Origin: Bacteroidales bacterium
Lineage (GTDB): Bacteria > Bacteroidota > Bacteroidia > Bacteroidales > Paludibacteraceae
Direction of reading: 5' to 3'
DNA: 64,000 nucleotides
Assembly (NCBI GenBank): GCA_015061115.1
Contig: SUXE01000001.1
Span: 124,001-188,000, forward strand
Part shown: positions 9,234 through 16,315 of the stretch, piece by piece
Position numbering within the stretch: position 1 is the stretch's first letter
How the letters are laid out: every line of letters starts with the position of its first letter
Program-made: the position numbers and the translations under genes
Notes under the pieces: model-generated
Databases searched by the model: none
The model's input: only the letters and a program-made list of their open reading frames with translations
Told to the model about the DNA's origin: nothing

Positions 9234-12200
9234 CTACTTTGTCGTTTTCTTTGGTGTTGTTTTCTTTACAACATTTTTTTTCTTTGCCGTTGCTGTCTTC
9301 TTGGCGGCATTCTTCGATTTTGACGCTTTGTTTTTGCTTCCTGTCAAACCGAAAAATGTGACAAGTTCTTTCATGAATTGGTTTTGTTCATCTTCATCTA
9401 TGCTTTCAAACGGAACCGCGCTGATGAGAGTGTTCAGTTTGCCTTTCTGTCCGACAGCTGCAGGCTCGCCATTCTCAAGGTATCTGAACACGACGAATGC
9501 GTTTGGATTGCCTTTGTCGAGAATGTTAGGCGACGCTACTGTGTATTGGCGTTCACTAGGCCTGTTGTTGAACTTATAGCTACGTTTGAAGTCATTCTTG
9601 ATGCTGAATGAACTTTGTATCTGACTAAGTTGGATATCACTTTTTGGTAGTGGAGTCAGATACTCGATAGCATGAGTCTTACACCATAGAATGTCCGCTG
9701 TCGCTGCTTTTAGTTTAACACCCAAAACCTCATTGGCGAATTTCGCTACGGAAGGGTATTCAGCTTTTGTCTCTTCAAGTTCCGACATGATGTATGCTCC
9801 AGACATGAAGAGGTTTCCTCCAGATAACAGATATTTCGACAATCTTTTTCGTGTGGCATAATTCAGCACGTTGTAACGCTTTTGCATTCCACATTTTGTC
9901 TCTTTCTCCATTCCAAGGATGTAGTCCACCATACAGAAATTGTTTTTGTCGACGTTGTTGTATGACTCAAACGCTTCGTCGCTCGTTGAAACGAAACTGA
10001 ATCCTAGTGAGTGCAGTGCTTTTCCATGCACGTATGGATAGTTGAATGTGTTTCCTGCGATGATCTGACCTTCCAGATTTTTCTCACAAGCTCCGAATCC
10101 CGGTTGGTCGTTGGAGATATATGGGTCACTTTTTGTAAAATTAGTTTGACTGCCAGTTTTGGATATGTCTCTTATGTAAGGCACTCCTGGGTCTTTGCTG
10201 TCTACAAATCCACCTGACAGAGAGTCTTCAAAGAATTCAGGTCCGGACACGCGGTTGAATCCATTCACGATCAGCACTCTTCCTTTCTCTTTGGAAGCGA
10301 TGCTTGCAGACAAAATCTCAGTAGGGAAGCTCTCTCCACCTCTGTTGACTGCGGTCACTTTGAACCTGTAGATGGAATCTTTGTGCAGTTCCATTGAGTA
10401 TTTGTTGCTTTCCAAATAGATTCCGTTGTTGAAACCGTTGTCACCGATTGCTGTGTAGAGGAGGTATCCGTCTGTTGTGACGGAAGGTTCGAGACTGTCT
10501 TTTGTTGGTCTCCAAGATAAGTTTATTTTGTCTCCGTTGAAATCAATTGAGAAGTGAGATGGCGCGAGCGGAGTGAATTCGTAGTCCTCAATCTTGTTGA
10601 TGCTGGCTATGAATTTTATGACAGCCTTGTAGATGGAGCGTGCGACGGTAAACTTGAATTCAGGGTCGAACGCATACTTCATATCCTCAAAGTTTTGATG
10701 AGAAAGAAGTTCAAGCAACATAGTAGGGACCTCAGGCACTCTTGCCTCGTAATAGGCCTCGTCTCTCAAACCACGGTTATGCCAGTCTGGACAATATACT
10801 TTTTTGATGTCCTCGACCACCTGTGATTCCACCATGTCTGCAAAATCACGTGATGCCATGCGTGAAAGACCGGTAGGGTATTCCGTTTTTCCCATATCGC
10901 TTGTCAGGAATATTGCCAGTGAGCCGACAGTAGACGTGTCGATGCCGGCATCAGTATGGAGGGCAAGAGCCAAGTCGATAGGTATGCCAATTCCTTTTGT
11001 TTTTTTGTTGAGACGCGAGCCTCCCGACAGAGCGTTCACCCAAATGGCGCGGCTCATGTAGTCTGTTTTGTATTCGTTGTTCTGGCCGCAGTAGACGCTG
11101 TCGGAGAATCCGGCCATCTGTAGCCAGTAGCGAGCGCATTCCAGATATTTTGGCTTTTCACTTGTGAAAAAGAATGGATCTGGAGCACCAGGGATAGGAG
11201 CGATGCTTCTCTCCACACATCCGACGCCGCCTCCGAATTTCACAGCGTCAGCGGTGACATGATTGCCTTTTTCTTCACTTTGGTTAGTCAGACGCACCTT
11301 GCCCATCTCCGGATGTGATCCGGCTTTGAACTTGAATGTGCCGAGGTAAATCCATGTGCCGCCACCTTTAGTCTGGTCTACCACAAACTCCGTTTCTCCA
11401 CCAGTATGGAAGACAGTGTAGTGGGCATCTTCAGTGCTTTTGGAAACAGTCTTATATGACACATAAACCGCATATTCTCCATCTTCAGGAATCTCAGGAA
11501 TCCAGTCAGTGTAAGCAGAACCGTTAGGATGGGAACGGATCACGCGATAAGAACCGTCTTCGAACGGATTATCTCCATGACGATATATCTTTTTCTTTTG
11601 TGCGAATCCTGTCGTGTCGACTCTATCCGGGGTTGGATTGTGCCATTTGGCGCGACGAGCATTTTCTTCCACGTATTCAGTGGTCTTCGCTGTTTCAAAA
11701 TCCACAATTACCTCATTCTTCTGTACATCCCTTTCTCTTGGATAAAAAACGTTAGCTCCAGCGTTTTCCAACATCGGAATCAGGTATGGCAGAACGACCG
11801 AAGGGGTATAAGTGTCTTCGGAGATTCCCCAGAAGCGAGGACGTTGCAGAATCCAAAGGTTTTGTGACGGTTCGAAATAGTAGCCGTGACTCGCCCATAG
11901 AGCGATGTGTCGGCCCTGCAGACCAGCGGAAGGAGCACATGGAGCACCAACCTTAGTGACCACATTCTTTAAATCATCTTTGTCTCTGTTCCTGAGATTG
12001 AGTATTCGGGACTTGTCTTTTTTTGTCTCTTTACGCATGTCATTAGGGACATAGTCATAAATATTTTTAGAAGAGATGTATAGCTCGACATCGAAATTTG
12101 TGTATGGGGCAGGAAGATTTTTGCTGATGCTGTCTTTCAACGCTTTGATTGCGTCTTCTCTGTAATTGACATTTCTGAAAGGTTTGCTGAGGGAAATTTG

Positions 12201-12395
12201 GATTAGAGAGTCGCTCAGACTTGCGCTGTAATTGTCAACTTTAAGGTTACCGTATCTCAAAGTCGGATAGTTTGCCTCCCTGAACCACGTAAAGACACTG
12301 TCAAGCGAACTGTTGATCGAACCGTCCGTTTTTTGTGCCGCTATGCTGATGCAAATAGCTAAGAATAAAAAAATACTGTATAATCGTCGTGTCAC
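9234..12395 (-). CDS. Secreted amidase with inserted golvesin/xanthan lyase-like domain
   Basis: A 1053-residue protein with a signal peptide (MTRRLYSIFLFLAICISIAA). An N-acetylmuramoyl-L-alanine amidase type 3-like fold is spread over two parts: IALWASHGYY (His170) and GANVFYPRERDV, then, after an insert, ALALHTDAG (His480) and LLELLSHQNF (Glu562). The insert at about residues 250-390 has the pattern of golvesin C-terminal / xanthan lyase-type domains (YAVYVSYKT, GGTWIYLGTF). A fibronectin-like stretch and a Rossmann-like region follow, and the last 30 residues are a Lys/Ala/Thr-rich tail. It likely cuts peptidoglycan or a related glycopeptide outside the inner membrane. It is the first gene of the operon and has a clear promoter. 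Confidence 0.7.
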   Translation of the reverse strand: MTRRLYSIFLFLAICISIAAQKTDGSINSSLDSVFTWFREANYPTLRYGNLKVDNYSASLSDSLIQISLSKPFRNVNYREDAIKALKDSISKNLPAPYTNFDVELYISSKNIYDYVPNDMRKETKKDKSRILNLRNRDKDDLKNVVTKVGAPCAPSAGLQGRHIALWASHGYYFEPSQNLWILQRPRFWGISEDTYTPSVVLPYLIPMLENAGANVFYPRERDVQKNEVIVDFETAKTTEYVEENARRAKWHNPTPDRVDTTGFAQKKKIYRHGDNPFEDGSYRVIRSHPNGSAYTDWIPEIPEDGEYAVYVSYKTVSKSTEDAHYTVFHTGGETEFVVDQTKGGGTWIYLGTFKFKAGSHPEMGKVRLTNQSEEKGNHVTADAVKFGGGVGCVERSIAPIPGAPDPFFFTSEKPKYLECARYWLQMAGFSDSVYCGQNNEYKTDYMSRAIWVNALSGGSRLNKKTKGIGIPIDLALALHTDAGIDTSTVGSLAIFLTSDMGKTEYPTGLSRMASRDFADMVESQVVEDIKKVYCPDWHNRGLRDEAYYEARVPEVPTMLLELLSHQNFEDMKYAFDPEFKFTVARSIYKAVIKFIASINKIEDYEFTPLAPSHFSIDFNGDKINLSWRPTKDSLEPSVTTDGYLLYTAIGDNGFNNGIYLESNKYSMELHKDSIYRFKVTAVNRGGESFPTEILSASIASKEKGRVLIVNGFNRVSGPEFFEDSLSGGFVDSKDPGVPYIRDISKTGSQTNFTKSDPYISNDQPGFGACEKNLEGQIIAGNTFNYPYVHGKALHSLGFSFVSTSDEAFESYNNVDKNNFCMVDYILGMEKETKCGMQKRYNVLNYATRKRLSKYLLSGGNLFMSGAYIMSELEETKAEYPSVAKFANEVLGVKLKAATADILWCKTHAIEYLTPLPKSDIQLSQIQSSFSIKNDFKRSYKFNNRPSERQYTVASPNILDKGNPNAFVVFRYLENGEPAAVGQKGKLNTLISAVPFESIDEDEQNQFMKELVTFFGLTGSKNKASKSKNAAKKTATAKKKNVVKKTTPKKTTK

Positions 12396-12418
12396 GTCTT
12401 AGATTCTTAATATGTGTG

Positions 12419-12450
12419 CAAATATAGCATAAAATCAATTTTTATACAAA
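12419..12450 (-). promoter_or_regulatory. Promoter of the amidase/GT2/DUF4922 operon
   Basis: Read on the minus strand, TTTG (12447-12450) and TATATTTG (12419-12426) are separated by 20 bases and match both Bacteroidota promoter boxes. The first gene starts 24 bases further on. Confidence 0.7.
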
Positions 12451-12491
12451 AATCTTGAATGTCGAATTAAAATAATGCTTATATTCGCACC

Positions 12492-12588
12492 GTCTTTTAT
12501 AAGACAAGATTAAGTAGTAATATTTCAGTTCGTTTTATGTGATTAATTATCCAAGCATTTCTATGGGAATAGAGGTGCTTGTTTTTTT
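12492..12588 (+). ncRNA. Candidate small RNA ending in an orphan terminator
   Basis: In a 502-base gap with no gene on the plus strand there is a small hairpin GTCTT-TTAT-AAGAC (12492-12505) and, 48 bases later, a strong intrinsic terminator. No open frame of useful size lies between them. A possible -7 box TATATTCG (12480-12487), with TTG 22 bases upstream, would start transcription close to the first hairpin. Together these suggest a transcript of about 100 nt. The gap also holds the minus-strand operon promoter, a half repeat element and the DUF4301 promoter; I see nothing else in it. Confidence 0.4.
12553..12588 (+). terminator. Intrinsic terminator without an upstream gene
   Basis: The arms 12553-12564 (AAGCATTTCTAT) and 12569-12580 (ATAGAGGTGCTT) pair fully over 12 positions, counting two G-T pairs, around a GGGA loop. 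GTTTTTTT follows. Its orientation cannot serve the minus-strand operon starting at 12395. Confidence 0.75.
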
Positions 12589-12623
12589 GTAAAATGCTAT
12601 AGATTTCAAAGCACGATAAAATG

Positions 12624-12720
12624 AAAATTGTAAAGGGCGGAACACCCTGACATTCCCCTCTGCAGTTTGAGTCATAGGCGAGCACTTTAATAAAATTTTA
12701 CATGAGGACTTTCTGAATAT
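12624..12720. repeat. Palindromic interspersed repeat, truncated copy B
   Basis: Begins with the end sequence shared with the other copies (AAAGGGCGGAACACCCT). The interior resembles copy C closely, for example AGGCGAGCACTTTAATAAAA, up to about 12715. The right inverted end is missing. Just after it, TGAATATGAAAC matches the sequence that follows the right end of copy C, so an internal-to-right deletion is likely. Confidence 0.65.
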
Positions 12721-12827
12721 GAAACCTATTTGAAAACTGATAAATTTATAAATTAAAAAATGTTAAAAGTTGTTGAGTAGCATAGTTTATTTGTCATTGA
12801 AAACTTTTTTATTATCTTTTTCTCTTA

Positions 12828-12835
12828 TAACTTTG
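12828..12835 (+). promoter_or_regulatory. -7 box for DUF4301
   Basis: TAACTTTG is an exact TAnnTTTG match 62 bases before the ATG. No convincing TTTG lies at the right distance upstream, so only the -7 element is claimed. Confidence 0.45.
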
Positions 12836-12897
12836 CATTGTTCGTGAAATAGGTTTAATTTTAGGACAAAGATTTAGGATACGCAAATTTTTAGGAT

Positions 12898-14412
12898 ATG
12901 ACACAGGATGATTTGGATTTGCTGAAGCAGATGGGAATTTCAGAAGAAAAACTTTCGGAACAATTGGATTGTTTCAAAAACGGTTTTCCTTTTTTGAAGG
13001 TTGTGTGTGCAGCCACTGTAGAGGATGGAATTTTACATCTGTCTGACAAAAGCAAAGATAAATATATCTCATTATGGAGAGAATATTTGGCCGCAGGTCA
13101 TGATGTGTTGAAATTTACACCTGCATCTGGAGCAGCAAGCCGTATGTTCAAGGATTTGTTTGCGTTCAGAGATAGAGGAGGGGAGCCTCAAACAGACTTT
13201 GAGCAGAAGTTTATTAGCGAAATCCAGAAGTTTGCTTTTTATGAGCAGCTTAATAAAGTATGCTTGAAGAACGATGGAAAGAATGTTATGCGTCTTATCA
13301 CAGAGAAGCGTTATACTAACGTTCTGGATGCGTTGCTTGAACAGAATGGATTGAACTACAGATTCTTGCCAAAGGGTTTGATACAATTCCATAAAAATGA
13401 TAAGGGTGTTCGCACTGCTTTTGAGGAACATTTGGCAGAAGGTGCGATGTACGCGAAAAACAAAAATGGTATAGTTCGTTTGCATTTCACTGTGTCTGAG
13501 GATCACCTTACATATTTCAACAGATTGTTGTCTGAAAAGGTTGCTGAATACGAATATAATTTCGGAGTCCAATACGACGTCACTTTCTCTGTGCAGCGTC
13601 ATAGCACAGATACTGTCGCTGTCGACGAGAATAATGAACCTTTCCGTTCCAGCAATGGAAAGATGGTCTTCCGCCCAGGTGGCCATGGAGCGTTGATTCA
13701 GAATCTTAATGATATCGACGCTGAAATCATCTTTATCAAGAATATCGACAATGTTGTGCCGGATGCTTTGAAACAGCCTACTGTTGAATATAAGGCTATG
13801 TTGGCTGGCGTTCTTGTCGAATATCAGGAGAAGATGTTCAAGTATTTGAGAAAGCTCAACAACGCTTCTGTCAGCGACAAGGAGTTGGATGAGATAGAGA
13901 AATTCGTAATTGAGAAGCTTCATGTAGACGCTGCTGATTGCCCTCTTCACCTGGCAAATAAAATTGAATACTTGAAGAAGAAGTTGGATCGTCCTATCCG
14001 CGTCTGCGGTATGGTCAAGAATGAGGGTGAGCCCGGTGGTGGACCTTACGTCGCAGTTAATCCTGACGGTAGCCATTCTCTTCAGATTCTTGAAAGCGCG
14101 CAGTTCGACAAGAATGATCCTGAGCAGATGACTATATTCAAGGAGGCCACTCATTTCAACCCTGTTGATCTCGTATGTGGAGTGAAAGACTATAAGGGCG
14201 ACAAATATGATTTGACTAAGTTCGTCGATCCAAATACTGGTTTCATCTCAAGCAAGAGCAAGGATGGCAAGGCGTTGAAGGCACTTGAACTTCCAGGTTT
14301 GTGGAACGGTGCGATGAGCGACTGGAACACAATCTTCGTGGAGGTGCCTATCGACACATTCAATCCAGTGAAGACGGTGAACGACCTTTTGAGAAAAGAG
14401 CATCAGATGTGA
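12898..14412 (+). CDS. DUF4301 protein, likely sugar nucleotidyltransferase fold
   Basis: A 504-residue cytoplasmic protein of the DUF4301 family. TPASGAASRMFKDL (about residues 74-87) resembles the glycine-rich nucleotide loop of UDP-sugar pyrophosphorylases. GGHGALIQNL followed by FIKNIDNV (about 261-286) mirrors their GGHG and NIDN metal-site motifs. My inference is that it transfers a nucleotide to a sugar phosphate. Transcribed divergently from the DUF4922/GT2/amidase operon and so probably in the same pathway. A hairpin terminator follows. The long open frame antisense to it is a shadow. Confidence 0.85.
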   Translation: MTQDDLDLLKQMGISEEKLSEQLDCFKNGFPFLKVVCAATVEDGILHLSDKSKDKYISLWREYLAAGHDVLKFTPASGAASRMFKDLFAFRDRGGEPQTDFEQKFISEIQKFAFYEQLNKVCLKNDGKNVMRLITEKRYTNVLDALLEQNGLNYRFLPKGLIQFHKNDKGVRTAFEEHLAEGAMYAKNKNGIVRLHFTVSEDHLTYFNRLLSEKVAEYEYNFGVQYDVTFSVQRHSTDTVAVDENNEPFRSSNGKMVFRPGGHGALIQNLNDIDAEIIFIKNIDNVVPDALKQPTVEYKAMLAGVLVEYQEKMFKYLRKLNNASVSDKELDEIEKFVIEKLHVDAADCPLHLANKIEYLKKKLDRPIRVCGMVKNEGEPGGGPYVAVNPDGSHSLQILESAQFDKNDPEQMTIFKEATHFNPVDLVCGVKDYKGDKYDLTKFVDPNTGFISSKSKDGKALKALELPGLWNGAMSDWNTIFVEVPIDTFNPVKTVNDLLRKEHQM

Positions 14413-14439
14413 TTTGCATTCACGTCGTGAGATATAAAA

Positions 14440-14486
14440 GAGGGTATATCAAAATTGAAGAATGGCGATATATCCTCCTTTTTTTA
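14440..14486 (+). terminator. Intrinsic terminator after DUF4301
   Basis: GAGGGTATATC pairs with GATATATCCTC around a loop of about 16 bases and is followed by a run of seven T. A hairpin of similar design lies at 25638. Confidence 0.75.
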
Positions 14487-14554
14487 TCTTTTTTCAAACC
14501 TACACCATGATTTGGCGTACCCTTGCCCCATCTTTGTAGAAAAATTATAAGAAT

Positions 14555-15484
14555 ATGAAGAACAACGATAGAGGACAAAGTTTGATCAACAAGTATGTCT
14601 GGGTGATAGAGACCATCTATCGCAGACATAAGATATCTTACAATGATCTGAATGAACTATGGGTCAATGATAAAGATATCAGCAGAGGTAAGGATCTTCC
14701 CAAACGGACCTTTGACAATTGGCGTGTAGTCATAGGAGACATGTTTGGCATCGACATCTCCAATGAGAATTCCGGCAGATACCGTTATTATATCGAGAAT
14801 GAGGAAGACATCAACGAGAATGGAATACGGTCGTGGCTATACAATGCTTTTTCAGTCAGCAATGCTCTGGCAAACAGTCAGAGTATAAAAGATCGTATTC
14901 TGTTGGAATATATCCCGTCGGGACAAGAATATCTGCATCCTATCATCTCAGCCATGAAGGAGAACCGTGTGCTCAACATAACATACCACAGCTATTGGAA
15001 AGATGTGGAAAGCAATTTCGATGTCCAGCCATATTGTGTGAAACTGTTCAGACAGAGATGGTATATGGTGGCAAAAAGCACCTATTATGACGAAGGTCCG
15101 AGGATATATTCATTAGACCGAATTCGTGAACTTAACACGAAAGATGAGACTTTTGTCATGCCGAAGGATTGGAATGCGGAGGATTATTTCAACGGATGTT
15201 TTGGCATCATAGCCGACCAGAGCGTAGAGAAGCAGATGGTCAAATTGAAGGCGACGGCAATACAAGCCAAATATATTCGTGATCTGAAGATACATGAGTC
15301 GCAGAAAGAGATAGAACGCAATGAAGAGTACAGCATCTTCACATTCAACATCCGACCTCAGTTTGATTTCCAGCAGGAGATTTTGAAGAACGGGGAAGAG
15401 GTAGAAGTGCTGGAGCCGCAGTGGCTCAGAGAAGAGATTGCAGGAAAGATAAAAAGAATGTCAGACAGCTATAAGGAGGATTGA
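14555..15484 (+). CDS. WYL-domain transcriptional regulator
   Basis: A 309-residue protein with an N-terminal helix-turn-helix region (LPKRTFDNWRVVIGDMFGI) and a WYL-type ligand domain: NITYHSYW, then VQPYCVKLFRQRWYMVAKS, where WYL families show a similar strand pattern, and a C-terminal wing ending EVLEPQWLREEI. WYL regulators commonly control defence genes and are thought to sense nucleic acid or nucleotides. It lies 3 bases before the exonuclease gene and heads the 14.5-27 kb island. A second WYL gene at 35858 has the same domain order and a very similar C-terminus. Confidence 0.85.
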   Translation: MKNNDRGQSLINKYVWVIETIYRRHKISYNDLNELWVNDKDISRGKDLPKRTFDNWRVVIGDMFGIDISNENSGRYRYYIENEEDINENGIRSWLYNAFSVSNALANSQSIKDRILLEYIPSGQEYLHPIISAMKENRVLNITYHSYWKDVESNFDVQPYCVKLFRQRWYMVAKSTYYDEGPRIYSLDRIRELNTKDETFVMPKDWNAEDYFNGCFGIIADQSVEKQMVKLKATAIQAKYIRDLKIHESQKEIERNEEYSIFTFNIRPQFDFQQEILKNGEEVEVLEPQWLREEIAGKIKRMSDSYKED

Positions 15485-15487
15485 ATT

Positions 15488-16054
15488 ATGAAAGATATGA
15501 ATAACAGATGGTATAAGGGACGACGTCACAACGCATCCGAGCCGAAAGATTACCGAGTTGGACTAAGTGATTTTGCGGCGATCGATTTTGAGACCGCCAA
15601 TTATGAACGCTCCTCAGTTTGCTCTGTTGGAATTGTGATTGTGAGAGACGGGGAGATTGTCGACCAGTTTTACTCGCTCATTCAGCCCGAGCCAAACTAC
15701 TATAATTACCGTTGCAGCCAGGTGCATGGATTATGTTGTGAGGATACGGACGACGCGCCAGTGTTTCCCAAAGTGTGGGAGCAGGTAGAGCCACTGATAG
15801 AAGGACTCCCCCTCGTCGCCCACAACAAAAATTTTGATGAGAGTTGTTTGAAAGCCGTGTTCCAAGTTTACCAGATGGACTATCCTGATTATGAATTCTA
15901 CGACACGTTATGGGCAGCCCGTCGAGCATTCCCATATCTGGAGAACCATCAGCTTCACACCGTAGCGGCAGAGTGTGGCTACATCCTAGAAAACCATCAT
16001 CACGCCCTTGCCGACGCTGAGGCTTGCGCATGGATAGCGAGGGAGATACTGTGA
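15488..16054 (+). CDS. DnaQ-like DEDDh 3'-5' exonuclease
   Basis: A 188-residue exonuclease of the DNA polymerase III epsilon / RNase T superfamily. Motif I is AIDFETAN (Asp, Glu), motif II VAHNKNFDESCL (Asp), and motif III HHALADAEACAW (His and Asp five residues apart, DEDDh type). It removes nucleotides from 3' ends of single-stranded nucleic acid with two metal ions. The start at 15488 follows an AAGGAGG sequence, rare in this phylum, and lies 3 bases after the WYL gene. A decayed copy of its last codons is found 200 bases downstream (16253-16303), in front of the DUF262 gene. Confidence 0.85.
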   Translation: MKDMNNRWYKGRRHNASEPKDYRVGLSDFAAIDFETANYERSSVCSVGIVIVRDGEIVDQFYSLIQPEPNYYNYRCSQVHGLCCEDTDDAPVFPKVWEQVEPLIEGLPLVAHNKNFDESCLKAVFQVYQMDYPDYEFYDTLWAARRAFPYLENHQLHTVAAECGYILENHHHALADAEACAWIAREIL

Positions 16055-16184
16055 GGAAATTATGAATTATAAATTATAAATTAAAAATTGGGGTAAGTTG
16101 ATAATTCTCAGTGGGTCAATTGTTCCATGCGATGGCAAATGACGCTTGAAAAAGTTAATGCTATGTGAAAATAGTTGGCTTTAG

Positions 16185-16216
16185 GTTGTGAAAAATAATT
16201 GTTTTGGATATATTTG
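16185..16216 (+). promoter_or_regulatory. Promoter of the DUF262 gene pair
   Basis: TATATTTG (16209-16216) is an exact -7 box with GTTG (16185-16188) 20 bases upstream. The leader to the ATG at 16316 would be about 90 bases and includes the decayed exonuclease tail. Confidence 0.5.
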
Positions 16217-16252
16217 GAGGATATAAATATGCAATGATCCGTATCTATGGCT

Positions 16253-16303
16253 TATGTTCTTGCCAATGTTTAAGCTTGTGCATGGATTGCGAGAGACATT
16301 ATA
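16253..16303 (+). pseudogene. Decayed 3' end of a second exonuclease gene
   Basis: Translated in one frame, this stretch reads YVLAN-V-stop-ACAWIARDI, against HALADAEACAWIAREI at the end of the intact exonuclease (16007-16050). By eye about 32 of 42 bases match from CTTGCC onward, and most changes are transitions. One in-frame stop replaces a Glu codon. It sits 13 bases before the DUF262 start, so the DUF262 pair was probably once preceded by another allele of the exonuclease. The remaining bases 16055-16184 are AT-rich and show nothing else. Confidence 0.6.
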
Positions 16304-16315
16304 AAAAAAATTTAT

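Noticed and set aside
13072-14154. A 360-codon open frame on the minus strand
   Set aside because: It is antisense to DUF4301 and only mirrors its codon bias; no protein motif is seen.
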